The notes under the pieces are model-generated. The model was not told the origin of the DNA. It made no database searches and worked only from the letters and a program-made list of their open reading frames with translations. From Hylemonella sp. (lineage in GTDB: Bacteria > Pseudomonadota > Gammaproteobacteria > Burkholderiales > Burkholderiaceae_C), in contig JAUYQZ010000037.1 of the NCBI GenBank assembly GCA_030695415.1, forward strand, positions 1 to 64,000: DNA of 64,000 nucleotides. Direction: 5' to 3'. This document shows positions 36,618 through 44,958 of this stretch, in pieces; the first letter of the stretch is position 1, and every line of letters starts with the position of its first letter. The position numbers were made by a program, and so were the translations under genes.

Positions 36618-37322
36618 TCAACCCCTGGATGGCAAGAGGCCCAGGCGCGAGGCCTCGAAGACAGCCTCGTTCTTGGAGTGCACCGAGAGCTTGGAGTACA
36701 GGTTCTTGATGTGGGTCTGCACCGTGTGCACACTGACCGACTGCAGTCGCGCAATCTCGGCATAGGAGAAGCCGCGGGCGATCAGCATGAGCACATCGTG
36801 CTCGCGCGGCGACAGCAGCGGCGCCTCCGGGGACGGGCGGACGGGCGCCGAGGGCTCGGGCACAGGCGGGGCCTCGTCGGCACGGTTGCGTTTGCTGGCG
36901 TACTTGGACAGGACCTTGCGCGCAATCATGGGCGAGATCGGCGAGGCACCGTCCTTCATTTCCAGGATGGTCTGGGCGATGTCGTCCGGCGCCGAATCCT
37001 TGTGGATATAGCCTAGCGCACCGGCCTCGATACTGGCCAGCACATTGTCTTCATCGCCGAAAAGTGAAATCACCAGCGGCTCGCAGCGCGGGTGCAATCG
37101 CGTGGCGTGACGTATCACCTCCAGCCCGCTGCCGTCGGGCAGCCCCAGGTCGGTCAGCAGCACGTCGACCATATTGGCATCGTTGTCCAGCCAGGCCCTG
37201 GCCTCGGCCACCGAGCCTACCGAGCCCACCAGCTGCAGGCCCGGGCAGCGCGAAACGCTGGCGGTGAAAAAATCCCGCATCTGCGCATCGTCTTCCACCA
37301 CCAGCACGCGCCACACTTGCAT
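36618..37322 (-). CDS. NarL/FixJ-family response regulator
   Basis: A 234-residue regulator starting at 37322 (MQVWRVLVVEDDAQMRD). The receiver has the phospho-acceptor Asp in LLTDLGLPDGSGLEV and the conserved Lys in GYIHKDS. A proline-rich linker separates it from a LuxR helix-turn-helix (LSPREHDVLMLIARG, SYAEIARLQSVSVHTVQTHI). It is first in a two-gene operon with the kinase. The perfect palindrome at 37394 upstream is a candidate target. Confidence 0.92.
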   Translation of the reverse strand: MQVWRVLVVEDDAQMRDFFTASVSRCPGLQLVGSVGSVAEARAWLDNDANMVDVLLTDLGLPDGSGLEVIRHATRLHPRCEPLVISLFGDEDNVLASIEAGALGYIHKDSAPDDIAQTILEMKDGASPISPMIARKVLSKYASKRNRADEAPPVPEPSAPVRPSPEAPLLSPREHDVLMLIARGFSYAEIARLQSVSVHTVQTHIKNLYSKLSVHSKNEAVFEASRLGLLPSRG

Positions 37323-37393
37323 AGTCCCGTCGACCTTTCCCAACTTTGGTGCAACAGAGCATAGCCGCTGCGACTCCCCGGAACCCAGGCGAT

Positions 37394-37415
37394 GCCTCCC
37401 ATGAACATGGGAGGC
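37394..37415. promoter_or_regulatory. perfect 10-base inverted repeat in a divergent spacer
   Basis: GCCTCCCATG is followed after two bases by its exact reverse complement. It is 72 bases upstream of the response regulator start and 47 upstream of yqiA. It could be an operator for the local regulator, or an RNA hairpin in a long leader. A smaller dyad GATCC-N5-GGATC follows at 37431-37445. Confidence 0.55.
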
Positions 37416-37461
37416 GCCCTTCCCCTTTACGATCCGTCGTGGATCATTCACCCCCGACCTC

Positions 37462-38049
37462 ATGCCCACCACCCATCTGCTTTATCTGCACGGATTTCGT
37501 TCCTCGCCCAGCTCGACCAAGGCACGGCTGGTGCAGCAGCGCATCGCGCAGCGACACCCAGGCGTGACGCTCTGGTGCCCGCAGTTGCCACCCTCGCCGC
37601 GTGAGGCCATGGGCGGGGTGATGCAGGGTATCGCCGACTGGCCGCGCGAACGCATGGCGGTTATCGGTTCGTCACTGGGCGGCTTTTATGCCAGCTGGGT
37701 CGCCGAACAGACCGGCTGCCGTGCCGCCGTGCTCAACCCGGCCGTCTTCCCCGCGCGCGACCTGGCGAAGTACATCGGAGAACTCGCCAGCTGGCACGAT
37801 CCGCAGGAAACCTTCCATTTCCGCCCCGAGTATGTCGAGGAACTGCGCGCCCTGGCGACTGCGGCCATCAGTCGCCCCGACCGCTATTACGCCCTGATCG
37901 CCCAGGGCGACGAAGTGCTGGACTGGCGCGAAATGAGCGCCCACTACCAGGGTGCGCAGTTGCGCCTGCTGGAAGGCAGCAACCACGCCATCACCGAATT
38001 TGCCGAGCACCTGGATGAGGTGCTGGCCTTTCTCGATCTGGCCGACTGA
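37462..38049 (+). CDS. yqiA: YqiA-like alpha/beta hydrolase
   Basis: A 195-residue esterase of the YqiA/UPF0227 type. The oxyanion region is LLYLHGFRSSPSS, the nucleophile Ser is in VIGSSLGGFYA, and the acid and histidine of the triad fit QGDEVLDW and EGSNHAITEF. E. coli YqiA hydrolyses short acyl esters; the physiological substrate is unknown. It begins a plus-strand run with the RNB ribonuclease, tonB-like, mtgA and ruvC genes. Confidence 0.92.
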   Translation: MPTTHLLYLHGFRSSPSSTKARLVQQRIAQRHPGVTLWCPQLPPSPREAMGGVMQGIADWPRERMAVIGSSLGGFYASWVAEQTGCRAAVLNPAVFPARDLAKYIGELASWHDPQETFHFRPEYVEELRALATAAISRPDRYYALIAQGDEVLDWREMSAHYQGAQLRLLEGSNHAITEFAEHLDEVLAFLDLAD

Positions 38050-38088
38050 AAACCGGGGCGCCATGCGGGGCATGGGAGAATTCAGCCC

Positions 38089-40161
38089 ATGCATGCAATG
38101 TTTGATGAAGCCGGCAAGTTCCTGGCCGGGCGGATCCTGTCCGAGACGGAAGCTTCGCTGCAAGTGGAGCTGGAATCCGGCAAACGCGTCAAGGTGAAGA
38201 CCGCCAACGTGCTGCTGAAGTTCGAGAAACCCTCCCCCACCGAGTTGCTCGGTGCCGCGCAGGCCCTGAGCGAGAGCATCGAACTGGACCTGGCCTGGGA
38301 ATTCGCCCCCGAGGACGATTTCGGATTTGCCGACCTGGCCGCCGTCTATTTTCAGGACCCGCCCACGCTGGCGCAGCAAGCCGGCACGCTCTTGCGCCTG
38401 CACGAAGCACCCCACTATTTCCGTCGCGCCGGCAAGGGCCGCTTCAAGAAGGCGCCGGCCGAGATCATCCAGCAGGCCCTGGCTGCGATCGAGAAGAAAC
38501 GCCTGATCCAGCAGCAGATCGTCGAGTGGGCGCAGGCCCTGGGCCGCGGTGAGTGCCCGCAGCCCATCCGCGAGCAGCTCTACAAGATCCTATTCAAGCC
38601 CGACAAGAACGCGCCCGAGTACAAGGCCGTGGTGGACGCCTCGCGCGCCACTCACCTGGCCCCGCTGGATCTGCTGCAGAAGGCCGGCGCCATCGACTCG
38701 CCCTACCAGTTCCACTGGCGGCGCTTCCTGTTCGAGAACTTTCCCAAGGGCTACGGCTTCCCGGCCCTGGTGGCGCCCGAGATCCGCGACGACCTGCCGC
38801 TGGCCACGGTGCAGGCCTACTCCATCGACGACTCCGCCACCACCGAGATCGACGATGCGCTGTCGGTACAGGGTTTGGGCACAGGCACGGTCACCATCGG
38901 CATCCACATTGCCGCGCCGGGCCTGGCCGTGCAGCGCGGCGACCCCATCGACAACGTCAGCCGCGCCCGCCTGTCCACGGTCTATATGCCGGGCTTCAAG
39001 CTCACCATGCTGCCCGACGAGGTGGTGCAGAGCTACACCCTGCAGGAGGGCCGCGCCTGCCCGGCGGTCTCGCTCTACGTGGCCTTCCAGGAAGACACGC
39101 TGGACGTGCTGGGCCACGACACGCGCCTGGAGCGCGTGCCGATCGCACACAACCTGCGCCACGACCAGATCGATGGCGTAGTCACCGCCGCCTGGCTGGA
39201 AGACCTGTCCTTCAGGCACCCGACACCCGACCCGGAACACCTGAGTCCCGCCCTGCGCACCGAACTGGCTTTCCTGCACCGCCTGGCCCGCCACCTGAAG
39301 GCGCAGCGCGAGATCGTGCGCGGCAAGCCCGAGACCTTCAACCGGCCGGACTACACGTTCAAGCTCGTGGGCAATGAAGGCTCGGAACCCGTGGGGGTAG
39401 AAACGGTGCAGATCGGAACCCGCAGCCGCGGCGCCCCGCTGGACCTGATGGTGGCCGAGGCCATGATCCTGGCGAACAGCACCTGGGGCCAGTGGCTGGC
39501 CGAGCTGGGGGTGCCGGCCATCTACCGCAGCCAGGCCAGCCTGGCGCCGGGCGTGAAGGTGCGTATGGGCACCAAGGCGGCCCCGCACGCCGGCATCGGC
39601 GTGAAAAGCTACGCCTGGAGCACATCGCCGCTGCGCCGCTACACCGACCTGGTGAACCAGTGGCAGATCATTGCCTGCGCGCGCCACGGCAAGACGGCGG
39701 CGCTGGCGGCGCCTTTCAAACCCAAGGATGCAGACCTGTTCTCCATCATCTCGGGCTTCGACGCCGCCTACAGCACCTACAACGGCTACCAGGCCACCAT
39801 CGAGCGCTACTGGACGCTGAAGTACCTGCAGCAGCAGGGCATCACGGAACTGGAGGCCACGGTGTTCAAGGACAACCTGGCGCGCGCCGACACCCTGCCC
39901 CTGGTGCTGCCCGTGCTAGGCACGCAAGGCCTGCCGCGTGGTGCACGCGTGCTGGTCCGGCTGGGCACCATCGACGAAGTGGCGCTGGACGTCAGCGGCA
40001 CGGTGCTGGCGCGGCTCGACGCCGAGGCCGCCCCGGGAGAAGAAGAAACCGAGGACGGCGAGAGCGAGCATCTGGCGGCGGGGCCGATTGCAATTGCGGT
40101 GGATGTCAACGAGCCCGCCGAGGCTGCCGACAAGGCTTCAGGGGATAATCAGGGCCTGTGA
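38089..40161 (+). CDS. RNB-domain exoribonuclease (RNase II/R family)
   Basis: A 690-residue ribonuclease. The metal-binding aspartates are in YSIDDSATTEIDDALSV, and SRARLSTVYMPGFKLTMLPD is the following RNB block; WSTSPLRRYTDLVNQWQI carries the conserved Arg. The N-terminal S1-like parts are divergent from E. coli RNase II, as usual in betaproteobacterial copies, so RNase II versus R is not decided. It degrades RNA from the 3' end. The stop overlaps the next gene as GTGA. Confidence 0.93.
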   Translation: MHAMFDEAGKFLAGRILSETEASLQVELESGKRVKVKTANVLLKFEKPSPTELLGAAQALSESIELDLAWEFAPEDDFGFADLAAVYFQDPPTLAQQAGTLLRLHEAPHYFRRAGKGRFKKAPAEIIQQALAAIEKKRLIQQQIVEWAQALGRGECPQPIREQLYKILFKPDKNAPEYKAVVDASRATHLAPLDLLQKAGAIDSPYQFHWRRFLFENFPKGYGFPALVAPEIRDDLPLATVQAYSIDDSATTEIDDALSVQGLGTGTVTIGIHIAAPGLAVQRGDPIDNVSRARLSTVYMPGFKLTMLPDEVVQSYTLQEGRACPAVSLYVAFQEDTLDVLGHDTRLERVPIAHNLRHDQIDGVVTAAWLEDLSFRHPTPDPEHLSPALRTELAFLHRLARHLKAQREIVRGKPETFNRPDYTFKLVGNEGSEPVGVETVQIGTRSRGAPLDLMVAEAMILANSTWGQWLAELGVPAIYRSQASLAPGVKVRMGTKAAPHAGIGVKSYAWSTSPLRRYTDLVNQWQIIACARHGKTAALAAPFKPKDADLFSIISGFDAAYSTYNGYQATIERYWTLKYLQQQGITELEATVFKDNLARADTLPLVLPVLGTQGLPRGARVLVRLGTIDEVALDVSGTVLARLDAEAAPGEEETEDGESEHLAAGPIAIAVDVNEPAEAADKASGDNQGL

Positions 40162-41015
40162 AACTGCGCAATTTCAGCACCCTGCAGCTGGCCCTCGGCA
40201 TCTCGGTCGCCGTCCATGCGGTGCTGCTGACCGTGCGTTTCGTCGACCCCGAAGCCATCGAGCGCACCTTCCGCGACACCCCGCTGGAAGTCATCCTGGT
40301 CAATGCGCGCGGCAATACCCGGCCTGACAGGGCGCTGGCCATTGCGCAGGCCAACCTGGCCGGCGGCGGCGAGGCCGAGCGCGGCCGTGCCACCAGCCCC
40401 CTGCCCTCCACCCAGCTCTCCGACAGCGGTGACACGCTGGAGGAAGAATCGCGAAAGCAACTGCAGCAACTCCAGAAGCAGCAGACCATGCTGCTGGCCC
40501 AGGTCAGGCAGCAGCTGGCCGCCCTGCCCGTGCCCGATCCCCGACAGGCCAGGCCCAGCAACGAGCTGGCCGAGCAGGAGGCCAAGCGCCGCCTGCTGCT
40601 CAAGCAGCTGGCGGAGATCGAACGCCGTGTCAAGCAGGACAGCCAGAAGCCACGCAAGCGCTATATCGGCCCCTCCACGCGCGAGGAGGCGTACGCCATC
40701 TATTACGACCGCCTGCGCCGCGCCATCGAGGACAAGGGGACGGAGAATTTTCCGTCCTCGGGCGGCAAGAAGCTCTACGGCGAGCTGACCATGGTCGTCA
40801 CGGTGGACCGCCAGGGCCAGGTCGTCTCCACCGAGATCGCCCAGAGCTCCGGCAACCGCATCCTGGACCGCCGGGCCGAGGCGATCGCCCGCGCGGCGGC
40901 GCCCTTCGGCCGCTTCACCCAGAGCATGCGCAAGGAAGCCGACCAGATCGTGGTGGTCTCGCGCTTCATGTTCTCGCGCAATGAGACGCTGGAGACGCGC
41001 GTCAGCGCGCCCTGA
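40158..41015 (+). CDS. TonB-family protein
   Basis: A 285-residue protein starting with GTG inside the ribonuclease stop. It has an N-terminal membrane helix (TLQLALGISVAVHAVLLTV), a long, charged coiled-coil segment (EEESRKQLQQLQKQQTMLLA) and a C-terminal TonB-like domain (YGELTMVVTVDRQGQVVSTE, ending VVVSRFMFSRNE). TonB links the ExbBD motor to outer-membrane transporters, but no exbB or exbD is present and the linker is Gln/Lys-rich, not the classic Pro-rich type. A dedicated TonB or a TolA-like role are both possible. Confidence 0.82.
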   Translation: MKLRNFSTLQLALGISVAVHAVLLTVRFVDPEAIERTFRDTPLEVILVNARGNTRPDRALAIAQANLAGGGEAERGRATSPLPSTQLSDSGDTLEEESRKQLQQLQKQQTMLLAQVRQQLAALPVPDPRQARPSNELAEQEAKRRLLLKQLAEIERRVKQDSQKPRKRYIGPSTREEAYAIYYDRLRRAIEDKGTENFPSSGGKKLYGELTMVVTVDRQGQVVSTEIAQSSGNRILDRRAEAIARAAAPFGRFTQSMRKEADQIVVVSRFMFSRNETLETRVSAP

Positions 41016-41023
41016 AGGCCGAC

Positions 41024-41755
41024 ATGAAGGCGGTGCTGCGCTGGTTCTTCGTGCTGCTGCTGGCCATGCTGGCGCTGCAGCTATTTTTCGTCGCCCGCAT
41101 CGCGCTGATGGCGGTGACGGACCCGCAGTCCACCACCTTCGAGCGCTCCGAGGCCTGGCGCATCCTGGCTGAAAAAGACACGTTACGCTGGCGCCAGCGG
41201 TGGGTGGACTATGCGCAGATCTCCGACCATCTCAAACGCGCCGTGATCGCCTCGGAGGACGACAGCTTTGCCTGGCACGAGGGGGTGGACTGGGACGCGC
41301 TGGAAAAAGCCTGGCAGAAGAACACCGCCGCCGAAGAGCGCGCGGCCCAATTGGCAGCCAAGGGTGCGCGCACCGTGCGCCCGCCCAAGATCGTTGGCGG
41401 CTCCACCATCACCCAGCAGCTGGCCAAGAACCTGCTCCTCTCGGGGGAGCGCACCCTGCTGCGCAAGGGCCAGGAACTGGTACTGGCCTATCTGCTGGAG
41501 AAACTGCTGAGCAAGCAACGCATCCTGGAGCTCTATCTCAACCACGTCGAGTGGGGCGAAGGTGTCTTCGGCGCCGAGGCGGCTGCCCAGCATTACTACC
41601 GCAAGCCGGCAGCGCGCCTGAGTGCCGACGAAGCCGCGCGCCTGGCCGTCATGCTGCCGCGCCCGCGCCATTACGAAAAGCTGCCCAACTCACCCTACCT
41701 GGCCGATCGCGCCAGCGTCATCGCCGGCCGCCTCTGGCGCGCTGAACTGCCGTGA
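41024..41755 (+). CDS. mtgA: monofunctional peptidoglycan glycosyltransferase
   Basis: A 243-residue GT51 enzyme with one N-terminal membrane helix ([19 protein letters not shown]). The catalytic Glu is in [15 protein letters not shown], with [19 protein letters not shown] and [20 protein letters not shown] following. It polymerises lipid II without a transpeptidase domain. It lies nine bases after the tonB-like gene and overlaps ruvC. In related genomes aroE is often in front of mtgA; it is absent here. Confidence 0.95.
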   Translation: MKAVLRWFFVLLLAMLALQLFFVARIALMAVTDPQSTTFERSEAWRILAEKDTLRWRQRWVDYAQISDHLKRAVIASEDDSFAWHEGVDWDALEKAWQKNTAAEERAAQLAAKGARTVRPPKIVGGSTITQQLAKNLLLSGERTLLRKGQELVLAYLLEKLLSKQRILELYLNHVEWGEGVFGAEAAAQHYYRKPAARLSADEAARLAVMLPRPRHYEKLPNSPYLADRASVIAGRLWRAELP

Positions 41756-42300
41756 GAATCGTCGGCATCGACCCCGGCCTGCGCACCACGGGCTTTGGCG
41801 TGATCGACGTCGCCGGGCAGCAGCTCAGCTACGTGGCCAGCGGCACCATCAGCACCCTGCATATTGCCCAGGGAGAGTTGCCGGCTCGCCTGAAAGTGCT
41901 GTTCGATGGCATCCGCGAGGTGGTGGCGCGCTACCAGCCGCAGTCGGCTGCCGTCGAGATCGTCTTCGTCAATGTGAACCCGCAATCCACCCTGCTGCTG
42001 GGCCAGGCGCGCGGGGCCTGCGTCACAGCGCTGGTGACCGCCGACCTGCCGGTGGCCGAGTACACCGCGCTGCAGATGAAGCAGGCGGTGGTGGGCCACG
42101 GCCGCGCGCAGAAGGCCCAGGTGCAGGAAATGGTCAAGCGCCTGCTCAAGCTGCCCGGCCTGCCGGGCCCCGACGCCGCCGACGCGCTGGGCATCGCCAT
42201 CACACAGGCCCATGCCGGCGCGGCCCAGGCCCAGATCGCCAAGGCGGCCGCGCTGACCCGAAGCACCAGCGGCATGTACCGGGCAGGTCGCAGCCGCTGA
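41752..42300 (+). CDS. ruvC: Holliday junction endonuclease RuvC
   Basis: A 182-residue resolvase starting with GTG (GTGA overlap with mtgA). The RNase H-like active site is visible: Asp in [15 protein letters not shown], Glu in [13 protein letters not shown], and the C-terminal aspartates in [17 protein letters not shown]. It cuts Holliday junctions with RuvAB, which are not in this window. It is convergent with the YhgE/Pip gene, eleven bases away. Confidence 0.96.
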   Translation: MRIVGIDPGLRTTGFGVIDVAGQQLSYVASGTISTLHIAQGELPARLKVLFDGIREVVARYQPQSAAVEIVFVNVNPQSTLLLGQARGACVTALVTADLPVAEYTALQMKQAVVGHGRAQKAQVQEMVKRLLKLPGLPGPDAADALGIAITQAHAGAAQAQIAKAAALTRSTSGMYRAGRSR

Positions 42301-42311
42301 TCAGCCAGCCC

Positions 42312-44180
42312 TCAGACCTCGACGGCGGGCCGATAGTCCCGCGCGGGCACGGTGTCCCAGCGCCGCACAAAGCTGCTGAGAAGCAGCGCACACAGGCCGG
42401 TCATACCCACCTCCAGCCAGGCCCGCAGCCAGCCGCCGCCATAAGCGTCAAAGAGGCTGGCACGCAAAGCCTTGACGACCCAGCTGAAAGGCAGCCAGTC
42501 GTGCACGACCTGGAAGAAATCGGCCGTCAGTTCGATCGGCATCACACCGCCGCCGGCCGCGAGCTGCAAGGTCAGCAGCAGGATGACGAGCAGCTTGCCC
42601 ACTTCGCCGAAGGCACGCAAGAGCAACATCACGATGGCCAGGAAAGCCTGGCCCGCCGTCAGCACGATCAGGCCGAAGCTCAGCGCATCGGGCACCACCA
42701 CGCCCAGGCCGTAGCGCAGCACCAGTACGGTCAGTCCGGTCTGCAACGTCACCAGCAGGGCGGGAACCGCATAGCGCCCCAGGCTCTTGGCCAGCGGCGA
42801 GGCCTGGGCGTGCGCATCGCTGAGCTGGCGCATATTGAAAAGATAGACCGACATCACCGCCCCCAGCCACAGGGCCATGGCGATCATGTTCGGCGCAAAG
42901 GCGCTGCCGTTATTGGGCACCGGGGCCAGCACCTCCAGCACCGGCTCCACCGAATCAGCCAGGCCGCGGGCGCTGCCATCGAGCTTGCCCGCCGTGGCCG
43001 GCAACGCCAATTCGACCAGTTCGATCCCGCTGCGCAGCTTGGCGGCGGCCCGGACCAGTTCGTCACCACCGCGCGCAAAGGCATCCAGCCTGGCATCTTC
43101 GGGGAGCCGCTCGGACAGGGTGCGCAGGTTGTCGGCGAGCTGCCCCATGCCCTCGGTCAGGCGAGCCGTGCCTTCCTCGATCCGGGCCGCGCCACGCACC
43201 AGTTGCGTGTTCGCGTCCTGTGCGCTACCCAGACCCTCGGACAACTGCTTGCCGCCGGCGGCAATCTGGCCGGCACTCTCGGCAATCTTCTCGCCCACGA
43301 AGGGCAGGCCGGCCGTTTCCTCCTGCAGCTGCGAAGCACCCGTGGTCAGACGGTCCGCGCCGAGCTGCAACTTCTCCAGCCCCCCCCCCATCTCCCGCTG
43401 ACGCTGGGTCAGACGCTGCGTGCCGTTGCGCAAGGCCTTGAGCTCGGTCTCGGCGGGCAACCTCGGCTCCATGCCGCGTGCGCTGGCCCCGACCTGCTTG
43501 AAGCCTTCCACCAGTTGGGCCGCCATGCCGTTGTAGCGGACCATGCCTTCGTTATAGGTCCTGGCGCCAGTGCGCAACTGGGCCATGCCAGCGCGCAGCA
43601 TGTCCAGGCTCTTGCCCGAGCCGTCCGCCGAGACCAGCACCTGCTCCCAGCGTTGTTCATTCAGGGCCTCGTTGACCTGATGCCCAAGTTCGCTGGCAAA
43701 TCGCCGCGCAATACCAGCGGCTGCGTAGTTGTTGCCCTCGGACAGCACCACCACGACCTTGCCGCCGCCGGGCAGGGTGCCTGGCAGTGCACTGGCGCTG
43801 AAGTCGGACGGAATGATGACGGCGAAGGCGAGCCTTCCGAGCTTGACGCCCTGCCGGGCAGTTTCAGCGTCTTCGAGGGTGCGGAAACCGAACTCAGCCG
43901 ACCGCATCAGCTCCTGCACCAGCTCGGCGCCGACGTTGCTGGCACGCCCCTTGTAGACCGAGCCCTGGTCCAGGTTGACGATGCCCACGGGCAGGTCGAT
44001 GGTCTTGGCGTTTGGGTCCCACACGCTGGAAAGGTAGATCAGCGCGTAAGCGGCCGGCACCAGCACGATGGCCACGGCCGCCAGCGCCAGGCGGGGAAAC
44101 CGGCGAAACAGCATCAGGTCAGTGACCATGATGCGCCAGCAGTTCCTGCAAAGATCTTGAATGTAGTGTCCCGCGCCCAT
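42312..44180 (-). CDS. YhgE/Pip-domain membrane protein, ABC-2-like
   Basis: A 622-residue protein with one N-terminal helix (LALAAVAIVLVPAAYALIYL), a large extracytoplasmic region and about five C-terminal helices resembling ABC-2 permeases. The large region is rich in repeated coiled-coil motifs, for example GGLEKLQLGADRLTTGASQL. This is the YhgE/Pip layout (phage infection protein in lactococci; related type VII-associated proteins). Start 44180 is preferred because the family has about 15 residues before the first helix; 44129 is another option. The function in Gram-negatives is unknown. Confidence 0.82.
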   Translation of the reverse strand: MGAGHYIQDLCRNCWRIMVTDLMLFRRFPRLALAAVAIVLVPAAYALIYLSSVWDPNAKTIDLPVGIVNLDQGSVYKGRASNVGAELVQELMRSAEFGFRTLEDAETARQGVKLGRLAFAVIIPSDFSASALPGTLPGGGKVVVVLSEGNNYAAAGIARRFASELGHQVNEALNEQRWEQVLVSADGSGKSLDMLRAGMAQLRTGARTYNEGMVRYNGMAAQLVEGFKQVGASARGMEPRLPAETELKALRNGTQRLTQRQREMGGGLEKLQLGADRLTTGASQLQEETAGLPFVGEKIAESAGQIAAGGKQLSEGLGSAQDANTQLVRGAARIEEGTARLTEGMGQLADNLRTLSERLPEDARLDAFARGGDELVRAAAKLRSGIELVELALPATAGKLDGSARGLADSVEPVLEVLAPVPNNGSAFAPNMIAMALWLGAVMSVYLFNMRQLSDAHAQASPLAKSLGRYAVPALLVTLQTGLTVLVLRYGLGVVVPDALSFGLIVLTAGQAFLAIVMLLLRAFGEVGKLLVILLLTLQLAAGGGVMPIELTADFFQVVHDWLPFSWVVKALRASLFDAYGGGWLRAWLEVGMTGLCALLLSSFVRRWDTVPARDYRPAVEV

Positions 44181-44339
44181 CGAGCCTTGCCCCCTTGCCT
44201 GCATTGTGCTGCACGCGCGACGGCTTGAAAGAGGGCTGGCGCGACTTTACCGGGGCTTCACGCGCCCTGCGAACTTCCGGGTGGTCCTGCAGAAATGAGA
44301 GATTCCTGGCATTCTTTCACGGGGATGTGCGCCACCGAC

Positions 44340-44368
44340 TTGTCACAAACCGTCACGCGCGCTAAATT
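44340..44368 (+). promoter_or_regulatory. sigma-70 promoter for the 107-residue protein gene
   Basis: TTGTCA, a 17-base spacer and TAAATT, with the expected start about 30 bases before the ATG at 44406. It is in the 225-base divergent spacer before the YhgE/Pip gene. Confidence 0.55.
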
Positions 44369-44405
44369 GTGATCATTCAAAGCGTCAAGCACCCAGGACA
44401 CGCGC

Positions 44406-44729
44406 ATGTTCAAGTTCTTCAAGTCCGCACCGAAGCCCGCCAGCACGGCCAGGCCCGCCCGGCCGGACACGGCGCCTCTGCCCCGGCCCTCTGCACCCAG
44501 CGCAGCCTCGGCACGCGCGGGCATGCCTCCCGCACCGCCGCCCCTGCCCGACGTGAGCGAGGGCAACGAGGAATCGGATTGGGCGATGTGGGAGGACTCG
44601 GTGGCGTTCCAGGACAGCCAGATGCCTTCGGTCTTCAACGAACTCGATGCCGTCAAGACGCGCGATGAGGAGCCCAAAAAAAGCGGCTCGCCCGATCCGT
44701 ATTCCACGGTGCGCCGCCGCGGCACCTAG
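44406..44729 (+). CDS. small Pro/Ala-rich protein of unknown function
   Basis: A 107-residue protein: a short basic start (MFKFFKSAPKP), an Ala/Pro/Arg-rich, probably disordered middle and an acidic end with EESDWAMWEDSVAFQDSQMP and DPYSTVRRRGT. No membrane segment or signal peptide. A promoter (44340) and a terminator (44732) frame it as a single-gene unit, which supports it being real even though no family is recognised. An antisense frame exists but lacks such signals. Confidence 0.6.
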   Translation: MFKFFKSAPKPASTARPARPDTAPLPRPSAPSAASARAGMPPAPPPLPDVSEGNEESDWAMWEDSVAFQDSQMPSVFNELDAVKTRDEEPKKSGSPDPYSTVRRRGT

Positions 44730-44731
44730 GT

Positions 44732-44766
44732 GCCTGTTCACACTGATTTCTCGAGTGCGAACAGGC
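44732..44766. terminator. bidirectional hairpin between two converging small genes
   Basis: GCCTGTTC-A-CACT pairs with AGTG-C-GAACAGGC, a 12-pair stem with one mismatch and a 9-base loop, filling the gap between the 107-residue gene and the end of the lpxC-side operon. Confidence 0.6.
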
Positions 44767-44767
44767 C

Positions 44768-44944
44768 CTAGGCGATGCGTTCGAGGATCAGCACGGCAAA
44801 AAAACCGAAGCCGGCGATCAGGGCCCACTTCAGCGCGAGCAGCCCCCAGCGTTTGAAACGCACCTGGCCGGTGCCGGCGTAAAAGGCGAAGCAGACGGCC
44901 GAGCCGATCAGCAGCAGCAGGATGAGCCAGCGAAACAGCAGCAT
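44768..44944 (-). CDS. 58-residue membrane protein downstream of lpxC
   Basis: The peptide has two hydrophobic segments (LLFRWLILLLLIGSAVCFAFY and, after a basic loop GQVRFKRW, LALKWALIAGFGFFAVLIL). The ATG at 44944 is 14 bases downstream of the lpxC stop on the same strand, so it should be on the lpxC transcript. Small two-helix proteins occur at this place in Burkholderiales. No function is known. Confidence 0.7.
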   Translation of the reverse strand: MLLFRWLILLLLIGSAVCFAFYAGTGQVRFKRWGLLALKWALIAGFGFFAVLILERIA

Positions 44945-44958
44945 GGCAGAACGCTTCC

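Noticed and set aside
41015-41024. A missing aroE between the tonB-like gene and mtgA as a deletion scar
   Set aside because: Only my recollection of related gene orders suggests it; the nine-base junction shows no remnant.
41622-44228. An 868-residue open frame on the plus strand across mtgA, ruvC and the YhgE/Pip gene
   Set aside because: It is out of frame with the genes it crosses, runs antisense over the YhgE/Pip gene, and contains no recognisable domain.
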